Assembly (NCBI GenBank): GCA_012841225.1
Contig: DUVD01000247.1
Span: forward strand, 1 to 6,613
Source of the DNA: Fibrobacter sp.
GTDB lineage: Bacteria > Fibrobacterota > Fibrobacteria > Fibrobacterales > Fibrobacteraceae
Length of the DNA stretch: 6,613 nucleotides
Reading direction: 5' to 3'
Below, in pieces: positions 1 through 5,460 of the stretch. Below the pieces are notes generated by a model, which saw only the letters and a list, made by a program, of their open reading frames with translations, was not told where the DNA came from and did no database searches. A program made the translations under genes and the position numbers. Each line of letters starts with the position of its first letter. Position 1 is the stretch's first letter.

Positions 1-764
1 CCTTCGTTTTCGATGTAGGTGGAGTCGTAAGAGAGTGAAATACTCATGCCTTTTTCGTTGCCGGTGAGTACCCGTACTTGCGAGTAGGTACCCACATGGG
101 GAAATTGCTTTTCTCGGTTGGGCCTTTTTTTGATTTGCACGGTGGCGTTGCCATTTAATAGTGAGAACTGGGCGATAGGGCCGTAACGATTGTGCGATGC
201 CTCTTGATCTTTTAAACCAAATAAAATAAAGCGTTCTAAATCACCAGAGTGCCAGTGACTAGTGCTCATAGAGGGAATGTCGAGTATAGCGGGTAGAAGG
301 CCGGGGCCTGTGCCTCCAAAAAGCGTTTGAAGGTTTTCGCGGATGGTGCTCGAGATGCGGTCTTCTTCGATTTGGGAATCGCCATAATGAAATATGTGAA
401 CCACCTTCTCTTCTAAGGCGGCAAGTTCTAAGTGAAGAAAAAACCTATCAAACCACGTGGGGTCGTCGTTCGGTAGGTTAAAGCGCGTGGCGCCTTTTTT
501 AAAGAAATCTTCGTAAAAGCGAAGTGAGTCGGCGTAAACGGAAAACTCTTTTTGGCGGGTTTCTTCGAGCATGCGTTGTATGGCAATTTCGGGGTCTTCT
601 ACTTCAATTAATTCGGTGTGTTCTTTGGGGAACAAGTCGGCAAGTGCTGGAAACCTTAGTGTAATACTCCCAATGGGAATCCCCTTCTCTGGAAAAGCAA
701 GCGCCAGGAGGCCTAATGCTAAAAAGAGAATCAAGAGGGAGCAAAGGGTTTTAATCGGTTTCAT
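1..764 (-). CDS. Exported SGNH/GDSL-type hydrolase, 3' end cut by window edge
   Basis: 254 codons of this gene are visible and the C-terminus lies beyond base 1. The N-terminus (about residues 1-23, KTLCSLLILFLALGLLALA) is a basic start followed by a hydrophobic stretch, so the protein is predicted to be exported or anchored in the inner membrane. The diagnostic part is HYGDSQIEEDRI (residues 126-137), with G128-D129-S130 matching block I of SGNH hydrolases. S130 is the predicted nucleophile. It is followed by FGGTGPGLLP (149-158), a pairing I recognise from bacterial SGNH/GDSL proteins of cell-envelope gene clusters. The catalytic Asp/His block near the C-terminus is outside the window. SGNH enzymes are esterases or O-acyl-transfer enzymes; the substrate here cannot be read from the sequence. 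The ATG overlaps the hisS stop as ATGA and has no Shine-Dalgarno sequence, so it is probably translated by coupling to hisS. Confidence 0.8.
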   Translation of the reverse strand, partial: MKPIKTLCSLLILFLALGLLALAFPEKGIPIGSITLRFPALADLFPKEHTELIEVEDPEIAIQRMLEETRQKEFSVYADSLRFYEDFFKKGATRFNLPNDDPTWFDRFFLHLELAALEEKVVHIFHYGDSQIEEDRISSTIRENLQTLFGGTGPGLLPAILDIPSMSTSHWHSGDLERFILFGLKDQEASHNRYGPIAQFSLLNGNATVQIKKRPNREKQFPHVGTYSQVRVLTGNEKGMSISLSYDSTYIENE

Positions 765-2053
765 TTTTTAAGGTATTCCGCAATCTTTTGAAGAGAGCCA
801 ACAGCCATAGTGCCTTTAGCAAGGTCTTTGAATTCAAATTCGCCTTCTGCTGCCTTTTCGCCATCTACATAGACAACGCAAGCGGCACCTTGAGCGTTGG
901 CGAGCTCCATTTGTTTTCCAAACTTAATGGCAGAAAGTGGGTGGACTACGTTAAAGCCGAGCTTTCTAAAGGCGTTGGCGATCACAAATGTTTTTTTGAT
1001 GTCGCCTGTAAAAGTGGCCACAAAAACATCGAGTGTTTGGCTTTGAGCAGGTAGTAAATTATGGTCTCTAAGTAAATCAGCAAGGACAACGTCGCCCATG
1101 CCAAAACCAACACCAGGAACTCTTGCTCCGCCTAACTTTTCACATAAGCTATCGTAACGACCACCGCCAGCAATTGCTCGCATGGACGCGCCTTTATTGA
1201 ATACTTCAAAAACGATGCCCGTGTAGTAGGCTAGCCCGCGAACGATGTTCAAGTCGAGGCCAATACATTCGGAGAGGCCCGCGGCAGTTAAAATTTCAAA
1301 TAAGTCTTCCATTTCTTGGATGGCTTCAATCGAATCACTTCCAGAAACGATTTTTTTTACCTCTTCGAGCGACTTGCTGCTCATGAGCAAGTTCAATTTT
1401 TGCCCTTGTTCTGTAGAAAGGCCAGCGTCAAGCAGTGCCTGTGCAAATGCGTCCGGGCCTATCTTGAGGCGGCGGTCCAGAATCGGGTAAACTAAGTCGG
1501 GGGTGGGCGTGCCAATCTCTTGAAGGTAAGCGGCTAGTAGTTTGCGACTCGAGATGCCAATCATAAAGTCAGTGGGCTTTAGGCCAAATTCTAAAAGCAT
1601 GGTCGCTGTGGCGGTAATTAAATCGGCTTCGGCGTAAATGCTTTCGGTGCCTAAAACATCTAGATTTAGTTGAAAAAACTCGCGTAAACGCCCTTTTTGA
1701 GCCCTTTCATAACGGAACAATCTAGGAATGCTAAACCATTTGAACGGCTTTCGAATGGCGTTGCCCCTTTGAATCACAAGTCGCGCTAGTGTTGGGGTCA
1801 TTTCTGGTCGCAAAGCAAGGCCTCTGCCGCCTTTATCTTCGAAGTTATAAAGTTGGCTTACAATTTCATCGCCGGACTTTCCCGTAAAAAGCTCTAAATG
1901 TTCAAAAATAGGGCCTTCATACTCTTCGTAGCCAAAACGAAGCGAAATGCGCTTCCAAGCGTCAAAAATAAAGGTTTGGATTCGCATGTCTTCGGGGTAG
2001 AAGTCACGGGTTCCTTTGGGCAGTTGCGGGGGTGTTGCTTTTGCTGTACTCAT
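761..2053 (-). CDS. hisS: Histidyl-tRNA synthetase (class II), variant motif 3
   Basis: This cytoplasmic enzyme charges tRNA-His with histidine using ATP. The 430-residue length is normal. The N-terminal LPKGTRDFYPEDM (11-23) opens the class II catalytic core. Motif 2 is FRYERAQKGRLREFFQ (113-128). The histidine-specific loop is LDLNIVRGLAYYTG (266-279), with R272 at the catalytic arginine position. AGGGRYD lies at 295-301. An anticodon-binding domain fills about 340-430. Motif 3 reads GFGMGDVVL (316-324), so the usual arginine of GxxxGxERL is V323. From memory, RGLAYYTG and GFGxGD both match a subtype seen in plant organellar HisRS, so this is probably a clade feature rather than damage. I chose ATG 2053 because the reading frame upstream to 2128 adds 25 residues unlike the family. 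No good Shine-Dalgarno sequence precedes the start. The gene heads a two-gene unit with the SGNH hydrolase and is divergent from mdh. Confidence 0.95.
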   Translation of the reverse strand: MSTAKATPPQLPKGTRDFYPEDMRIQTFIFDAWKRISLRFGYEEYEGPIFEHLELFTGKSGDEIVSQLYNFEDKGGRGLALRPEMTPTLARLVIQRGNAIRKPFKWFSIPRLFRYERAQKGRLREFFQLNLDVLGTESIYAEADLITATATMLLEFGLKPTDFMIGISSRKLLAAYLQEIGTPTPDLVYPILDRRLKIGPDAFAQALLDAGLSTEQGQKLNLLMSSKSLEEVKKIVSGSDSIEAIQEMEDLFEILTAAGLSECIGLDLNIVRGLAYYTGIVFEVFNKGASMRAIAGGGRYDSLCEKLGGARVPGVGFGMGDVVLADLLRDHNLLPAQSQTLDVFVATFTGDIKKTFVIANAFRKLGFNVVHPLSAIKFGKQMELANAQGAACVVYVDGEKAAEGEFEFKDLAKGTMAVGSLQKIAEYLKK

Positions 2054-2111
2054 AAGTTTAAAGTTAGTAAAAAGCACGTGAATATTTATTTTTTTATTGC
2101 TATCTATACAC

Positions 2112-2125
2112 TTGTCATTTGACAA
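2112..2125. promoter_or_regulatory. Palindrome in the hisS-mdh divergent intergenic region
   Basis: TTGTCA-TT-TGACAA is a perfect 6+6 inverted repeat with a 2-base spacer. It lies 29 bases before the mdh start and 59 bases before the hisS start, in the 100-base region that must carry both promoters. It could be an operator. Its arms also resemble -35 hexamers (TTGTCA at 2112-2117, TTGACA at 2119-2124), but neither has a well-spaced -10 for mdh. A TATACA at 2105-2110 is a possible plus-strand -10. The role is inferred only from position and symmetry. Confidence 0.3.
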
Positions 2126-2140
2126 CAAAAGTTATCATTT

Positions 2141-2147
2141 AAGGAAG
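2141..2147 (+). promoter_or_regulatory. Ribosome binding site of mdh
   Basis: AAGGAAG ends 6 bases before ATG 2154. This fixes the mdh start and excludes the in-frame ATG at 2097, which would add 19 residues ahead of the conserved KKIALVGAGQIGG dinucleotide-binding strand. Confidence 0.8.
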
Positions 2148-2153
2148 CTCACT

Positions 2154-3089
2154 ATGGCTAGAAAAAAAATTGCTCTCGTTGGTGCAGGTCAAATTGGTGG
2201 TACAATGGCTCTCGTCCTTGCTCAAAAGCAGCTTGGCGACGTTGTACTTGTTGACGTAGTACCTGGTGTCCCGCAAGGTAAGGCACTCGATATTATGGAA
2301 GGTCGTTCCGTTCTAAACTCTTCCACACAGCTCTCCGGTTCTAATGATTATGCTGATCTTGCTGGCTCTGATGTTGTTATTGTAACAGCAGGCGTTCCTC
2401 GCAAACCAGGCATGAGTCGCGACGATCTGCTCGGTATTAACTACGGTATTATTGAAAAAGTAGGCTTGGCTCTCAAAACGACCGCCCCCAATGCGTTTGT
2501 TATTGTGGTCACCAACCCGCTTGACGCTATGGTTTACGCCATGCAAAAAGTAACCGGATTCCCCTCTTGCCGCGTAGTCGGTATGGCTGGTGTCTTGGAT
2601 TCCGCTCGTCTTGCTTGCTTTGTCGCTATGGAATTAGGCGTTGCCGCCGAAGACGTTAGCGCAGTGGTTATGGGTGGTCATGGTGATACCATGGTTAGCC
2701 TTTACAACTACGTTTCTGTGGCAGGAATTCCTCTTCCACAGTTAATGAGCAAAGAAACCTTTGATAAGCTCGCCGTTCGCACGGCAAATGCTGGTGGCGA
2801 AATTGTAGAGCTCCTCAAAACTGGTTCTGCTTTTTATAGCCCAGGTGTTTCTGCCATTAAAATGGCCGAAGCCTACTTGCTCGACAAAAAGAGCGTTATC
2901 ACTTGCGCTGCTAAATTAAGCGGTGAGTACGGTGTAAACGACTTATACTGTGGCGTGCCAGTTGTAATTGGTGCCGCAGGCGTCGAAAAGATCCTCGAAG
3001 TTAGCATGGACAAAGACGAAACAGCTGCTTTCGCAAAGTCTGTGGAAGCCGTTAAATCAAACGCAGATTGGGTTAACTCCAAAGGCTAA
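2154..3089 (+). CDS. mdh: Malate dehydrogenase, NAD-dependent, LDH-like (MdhC) type
   Basis: The enzyme interconverts malate and oxaloacetate with NAD(H) in the cytoplasm, in the TCA cycle or its reductive branch toward fumarate and succinate. At 311 residues it has the normal length for the LDH-like group. The Rossmann motif is GAGQIGG (10-16), with D34 (VLVDV) at the position that selects NAD over NADP. The substrate loop RKPGMSRDD (83-91) carries the malate-type arginine R83 and also R89. N121 lies in VTNPLD, D149 and R152 in GVLDSAR, and the catalytic H176 in GGHGD. All expected active-site residues are present. It has its own Shine-Dalgarno sequence and ends just before a strong terminator, so it is probably monocistronic. 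Sampled lines are about 50-52% G+C. I cannot tell from this window whether the cell runs it oxidatively or reductively. Confidence 0.96.
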   Translation: MARKKIALVGAGQIGGTMALVLAQKQLGDVVLVDVVPGVPQGKALDIMEGRSVLNSSTQLSGSNDYADLAGSDVVIVTAGVPRKPGMSRDDLLGINYGIIEKVGLALKTTAPNAFVIVVTNPLDAMVYAMQKVTGFPSCRVVGMAGVLDSARLACFVAMELGVAAEDVSAVVMGGHGDTMVSLYNYVSVAGIPLPQLMSKETFDKLAVRTANAGGEIVELLKTGSAFYSPGVSAIKMAEAYLLDKKSVITCAAKLSGEYGVNDLYCGVPVVIGAAGVEKILEVSMDKDETAAFAKSVEAVKSNADWVNSKG

Positions 3090-3108
3090 TCGTTTTCTAT
3101 TTTTTAAG

Positions 3109-3139
3109 AATCCCGCCCGTCAAACGGTGGGATTTTTTT
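3109..3139 (+). terminator. Intrinsic terminator of mdh
   Basis: AATCCCGCC pairs with GGTGGGATT (9 pairs, one of them G-T), with possible further pairing of CGT with ACG after a bulged C. A run of seven T (3133-3139) follows at once. It starts 19 bases after the mdh stop, which is classic Rho-independent geometry. Confidence 0.9.
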
Positions 3140-3171
3140 ATTTAAACGGCGAATGAAAAATAGGCAAAATC

Positions 3172-3185
3172 AAATACTCTAACTG
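3172..3185 (+). repeat. 14-base direct repeat, left copy flanking the Rpn gene
   Basis: AAATACTCTAACTG is identical to 4458-4471 on the same strand, 1286 bases away. It lies 33 bases past the mdh terminator. The segment between the copies contains only the Rpn-family gene and its AT-rich leader. It could be a target-site duplication, a recombination scar or a dispersed intergenic repeat. Confidence 0.7.
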
Positions 3186-3388
3186 GGCCTTAATGTTTCA
3201 AATCTAACGCACCGAAAATGGTATTCATTTTACAAAAATGATGTAGCAGCGGTTTTCCAACAAGAACGATGTAAAAAAAAAAATTTTGATGTACAAATCT
3301 GTTTCTTATGCGTTTAAGAAAAAGAACTGAAATGAATTCTGTTCTTCTTGTCGAGAATATCGGCGTAAAACGAAATGTAAGGATAATG
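3186..3388. other. AT-rich leader of the Rpn gene, no coding signal
   Basis: I see no convincing gene on either strand here. The stretch contains AAAATG / CATTTT / AAAATG arms (3215-3220, 3226-3231, 3235-3240) that can form either of two mutually exclusive weak hairpins, and an 11-base A-tract (3273-3283). GATGTA occurs at 3240, 3268 and 3288. The promoter of the Rpn gene is presumably here, but no pair of hexamers is convincing. Confidence 0.4.
3379..3383 (+). promoter_or_regulatory. Ribosome binding site choosing the Rpn gene start
   Basis: AAGGA precedes two consecutive ATG codons. The gap is only 2 bases to ATG 3386 but 5 bases to ATG 3389, so 3389 is the better start. The earlier in-frame ATG at 3308 has no Shine-Dalgarno sequence. 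Confidence 0.6.
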
Positions 3389-4402
3389 ATGTCAACGAAT
3401 TCAAAAAAAATAAATCGAAACACAGAAGCACTTCAAAACATAAACAATTTTCAAAATCAAGAGCCGTTTCAAGTGCCGGAGATTTTACGTGGGAAAACAT
3501 TTTTAGATCCCACTTACGATTCTTCCTTTAAGGAGCTCTTTTCCGATAAAAAGATGCTTATCCATTTTTTAAACGGGATTCTTCATTTAGAAGGAGAACA
3601 AGTTATTATTGACATTGAATATCGAGATTCTGCTTATGGCTTTGGTCTCCCGTATTCTAAAATGGTGCGTTTTGATGTTCGTGCCATGACAAAAGACGAA
3701 AAGACTTTTGATATCGAAATGCAGCGCTCAAGGCATAGCGATTTCGAAGATCGCGCGATTCTTTATTCAGCAATGTTAGCTGTTAGCGCCAAAATGGATT
3801 TAGACAATAATGTTTTAAACCTGGAAAGAGTTCAAAAAATAGGGCGTTACGAAATCCCTCAAATCTTTTCTATCTGGATTTGTAAATTCAATCGTCCTGA
3901 AAACCATCACTATCGAGAAGAATGGGCGCTTTATCGAAAGAGCGATATCGGGAATAAAGCCGTCTTGCCTGTGAGTGATAAAATAAATTATATTTTCATA
4001 GAGCTTCCCAAATTCGAGAAGTCGCTAAAAGAACTCCAAACGGCAGAAGAACGCTGGCTTTATTTGTTAAAAAATATGCCCGAAGAAAAAAGCAAGCCGG
4101 AGTTACACGATTCAATATTTGAAGAGGCCTATGAAAAGCTCCGTATTCGAGCGGAATCATCAAACTTGATAACTAAGGTGGTAACCGATATGGTCACAGA
4201 AGCAGAAATCGAATGCCGGCTTGATGATAGCTATAAAGAAGGAATTGAGCAAGGAATTGAGCAAGGCATTGAGCAAGGCTTTGAAAAAGGTTCTCAGAAC
4301 GCTAAACGTGAAATGGCGAAAGCAATGCTAAAAAAAGGCCTTTCCATGTCAGATATTATCGCTATTTCTGGTCTTTCCGAAGATGAAGTCAAATCACTGT
4401 AA
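3389..4402 (+). CDS. Rpn-family PD-(D/E)XK nuclease (PDDEXK_2, 'putative transposase')
   Basis: 337 residues, apparently intact. FLDPTYDSSFKELFSD (38-53) and FLNGIL (60-65) are the family's N-terminal signature. RFDVRA (94-100, D96) and IEMQ (109-112, E110 and Q112) give the D...ExQ active site that Rpn proteins have in place of ExK. R122 and Y126 follow at conserved spacing. E. coli RpnA-type relatives are DNA endonucleases that promote RecA-independent recombination. Family members are often annotated as transposases, but many may act in defence or rearrangement. The C-terminal region has the usual GIEQ repeats (about 285-300), then a helical tail with LKKGLSMSDIIAISGLSEDEV (split here as LKKGLSMSDII 314-324 and AISGLSEDEV 325-334). 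Four sampled lines give about 36% G+C against 43-52% in neighbours. Together with the flanking direct repeats this suggests horizontal acquisition. No Rpn partner gene is visible. Confidence 0.9.
   Translation: MSTNSKKINRNTEALQNINNFQNQEPFQVPEILRGKTFLDPTYDSSFKELFSDKKMLIHFLNGILHLEGEQVIIDIEYRDSAYGFGLPYSKMVRFDVRAMTKDEKTFDIEMQRSRHSDFEDRAILYSAMLAVSAKMDLDNNVLNLERVQKIGRYEIPQIFSIWICKFNRPENHHYREEWALYRKSDIGNKAVLPVSDKINYIFIELPKFEKSLKELQTAEERWLYLLKNMPEEKSKPELHDSIFEEAYEKLRIRAESSNLITKVVTDMVTEAEIECRLDDSYKEGIEQGIEQGIEQGFEKGSQNAKREMAKAMLKKGLSMSDIIAISGLSEDEVKSL
4241..4288 (+). repeat. 12-base tandem repeat inside the Rpn gene
   Basis: Four in-frame 12-base units: GGAATTGAGCAA twice exactly, then GGCATTGAGCAA with one change, then a diverged GGCTTTGAAAAA. 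They encode GIEQ-GIEQ-GIEQ-GFEK. The 12-base period keeps the frame, so unit number can change by slippage without breaking the protein. Such G-x-E-x repeats are common in the C-terminal helices of Rpn proteins. Confidence 0.9.
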
Positions 4403-4408
4403 CTATTT

Positions 4409-4447
4409 CTTACCGTTTAATAACTAGTCTGATTTTTAGACGGAAAG
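4409..4447. other. Imperfect hairpin after the Rpn gene
   Basis: CTTaCCGT (4409-4416) pairs with ACGGaAAG (4440-4447): seven pairs around one A-A mismatch, with a 23-base loop. There is no T-run after it on the plus strand, so it is not a standard intrinsic terminator. It lies between the Rpn stop and the right direct repeat and may be an end structure of the inserted segment. Confidence 0.3.
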
Positions 4448-4457
4448 AGGAAACGCG

Positions 4458-4471
4458 AAATACTCTAACTG
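4458..4471 (+). repeat. 14-base direct repeat, right copy flanking the Rpn gene
   Basis: AAATACTCTAACTG, identical to 3172-3185. Upstream of both copies there are further loosely alignable bases (GATTTTT ... ACGG ... GG.AAA), so the repeat may be the conserved end of a longer diverged duplication. It lies 56 bases after the Rpn stop and 27 bases before the end of the convergent DUF486 gene. Confidence 0.7.
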
Positions 4472-4480
4472 CCAAACATT

Positions 4481-4499
4481 AAAAAAAACATTGATGTTT
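4481..4499 (-). terminator. Weak candidate terminator of the DUF4416-DUF486 unit
   Basis: Read on the minus strand, AAACAT-CA-ATGTTT forms a 5-6 pair AT-rich stem that overlaps the DUF486 stop codon. It runs into a T-tract (eight T in all, three of them in the stem). The geometry is right but the stem is short and weak. Confidence 0.3.
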
Positions 4500-4854
4500 A
4501 GTTTCTGAACATAAAGTAGACCGCACCTAAAAGGCAAAGGCATGCCCAAATGTAATCCCACTTAAACTCTTGCTTCATATAGAATATGGCAAACGGGATA
4601 AAAACAGAAAGAGTCACCACTTCTTGAATAATTTTAAGTTGAGGCAAGCTGTAAACTTGGTGACCCATACGGTTAGCGGGTACCATGATTAGGTATTCAA
4701 AAAGAGCAATGCCCCAACTCACAATCGCCGCTATATACCAGGCCTTGTTCGGCATGTTTTTAAGATGCCCGTACCAAGCAAAAGTCATAAAGCAGTTTGA
4801 ACAAATTAACATCAAAACCGTTAAAATTTGAGGGCTGAATAAAAATTTAATCAT
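4498..4854 (-). CDS. DUF486 / DMT-family small inner-membrane protein
   Basis: 118 residues with four hydrophobic segments at about 8-28, 38-58, 78-94 and 99-116, the size and topology of DUF486 (small members of the drug/metabolite transporter superfamily). Family-like patches are CSNCFMTFAWYGHLK (18-32), SWGIALFEYLIMVPANRMG (46-64) and LKIIQEVVTLSVF (73-85). It is probably in the cytoplasmic membrane. The substrate, and even whether it transports, are unknown, and four helices imply it would work as a dimer. The ATG overlaps the stop of the DUF4416 gene as ATGA, so the two are very likely co-transcribed and translationally coupled. It ends 27 bases from the right direct repeat of the Rpn segment. 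Confidence 0.88.
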   Translation of the reverse strand: MIKFLFSPQILTVLMLICSNCFMTFAWYGHLKNMPNKAWYIAAIVSWGIALFEYLIMVPANRMGHQVYSLPQLKIIQEVVTLSVFIPFAIFYMKQEFKWDYIWACLCLLGAVYFMFRN

Positions 4855-5426
4855 GCTTTTTTGTTGGTGAGGCGTTCTCGATAGGGCCTTCCAAAAGAGC
4901 GTTGGAACGCAAATTTTGCTCGCACTTTTTCTAAATAAGAGATGTACTCTTCGCTTTGATAATCCCTATAAGTCCAATCAAAAGGGTGAAAGTGCCCGTC
5001 TTGAAAGTAGAGAGTGGGTTCTACAAAAATGCCATCGCGAATGTAAACGCGCTGCCGCTGGTCTTTAGTGGTCGCTAAAAAAAACTGACCTAAAGCCATA
5101 TAGCCTGGGTCTAAATTAATAGGCCTGTTATTTTCGGTACCATTTTGCTTGGCAATTTTTAACTCTAGATCATTAGTCCAAAGTTTAATATCGACCATCT
5201 CTTCTCGATTGATTAGCGTCTCGTAAGAAACAAAAGACCGCCATGGCGAATCCCCTAAATCCTCTTTGTAGTAATTGGTAAAAGTAAAGGGGAATGGCTC
5301 TAGAGTTTCCTCTTCTCGACCAAATTTTTCAGCCAAAAGTGGCCGAATAAAGTCGAACTGCTCTGCATTACCAGACAAAATACCGATGATTAATTTAACG
5401 AGAGGTGGTTTTCTAATAGCGCCCAT
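4851..5426 (-). CDS. DUF4416 family protein, function unknown
   Basis: 191 residues, soluble, with no signal peptide or membrane segment. Features I associate with DUF4416 are an N-terminal KPPLVKLIIGIL (6-17), FTNYYKEDLG (49-58), RPINLDPGYM (101-110), ATTKDQRQRVYI (118-129), a GIFVEPTLYF strand (132-141) and WTYRDY (151-156). No enzymatic activity is established for the family that I know of. The many conserved aromatic and charged residues suggest a ligand-binding or catalytic fold, but that is speculation. The ATG at 5426 is the only normal start, because a TAG at 5450-5448 closes the frame. No Shine-Dalgarno sequence precedes it. It is the first gene of a two-gene unit with DUF486 and is divergent from the cyclotransferase. 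Confidence 0.85.
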   Translation of the reverse strand: MGAIRKPPLVKLIIGILSGNAEQFDFIRPLLAEKFGREEETLEPFPFTFTNYYKEDLGDSPWRSFVSYETLINREEMVDIKLWTNDLELKIAKQNGTENNRPINLDPGYMALGQFFLATTKDQRQRVYIRDGIFVEPTLYFQDGHFHPFDWTYRDYQSEEYISYLEKVRAKFAFQRSFGRPYRERLTNKKA

Positions 5427-5439
5427 AATTATAATTATA
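5425..5439. promoter_or_regulatory. Palindromic TATAAT cluster, candidate bidirectional -10 region
   Basis: 5425-5438 reads ATAATTATAATTAT, an exact palindrome. It gives a consensus TATAAT on the plus strand (5430-5435) and two in tandem on the minus strand (5439-5434 and 5433-5428). The plus hexamer would start a transcript near 5442, about 19 bases before the cyclotransferase ATG. The upstream minus hexamer would start at about 5426, the A of the DUF4416 ATG. I see no matching -35 elements on either side. Confidence 0.45.
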
Positions 5440-5460
5440 GCAATTTTCTATCATTTTCGC

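Noticed and set aside
571..771. Plus-strand open frame of 66 codons
   Set aside because: It lies antisense to the SGNH hydrolase, which has recognisable motifs; no family resemblance.
788..2122. Three plus-strand open frames opposite hisS (788-1054, 1245-1490, 1898-2122)
   Set aside because: They are shadows of a fully conserved hisS and encode no recognisable domain.
2119..2124. TTGACA as the mdh -35 box
   Set aside because: A 17-base spacing puts the -10 inside the Shine-Dalgarno sequence, and TATCAT at 2133-2138 is too close (8 bases).
2054..2128. Upstream extension of hisS to the in-frame ATG at 2128
   Set aside because: The 25 extra residues do not resemble HisRS N-termini and would occupy most of the divergent promoter region; MSTAKATPPQLPKGTRDF is a normal start.
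3240..3293. Three GATGTA copies as regulator sites
   Set aside because: Irregular spacing (28 and 20 bases) and a short AT-rich motif make chance adequate.
3190..3500. Two overlapping minus-strand open frames in the Rpn leader and 5' end
   Set aside because: Phe/Leu-rich low-complexity products from AT-rich DNA, antisense to the Rpn start, with no ribosome site.
3140..4497. A complete insertion sequence with terminal inverted repeats
   Set aside because: I found only direct repeats and one displaced 9-base inverted pair; the gene is a PD-(D/E)XK nuclease, not a DDE or HUH transposase.
5386..5460. Longer cyclotransferase start at ATG 5386
   Set aside because: It would overlap the 5' end of the divergent DUF4416 gene by 41 bases and place an Ile-rich stretch before a plausible signal peptide; no Shine-Dalgarno sequence supports it.
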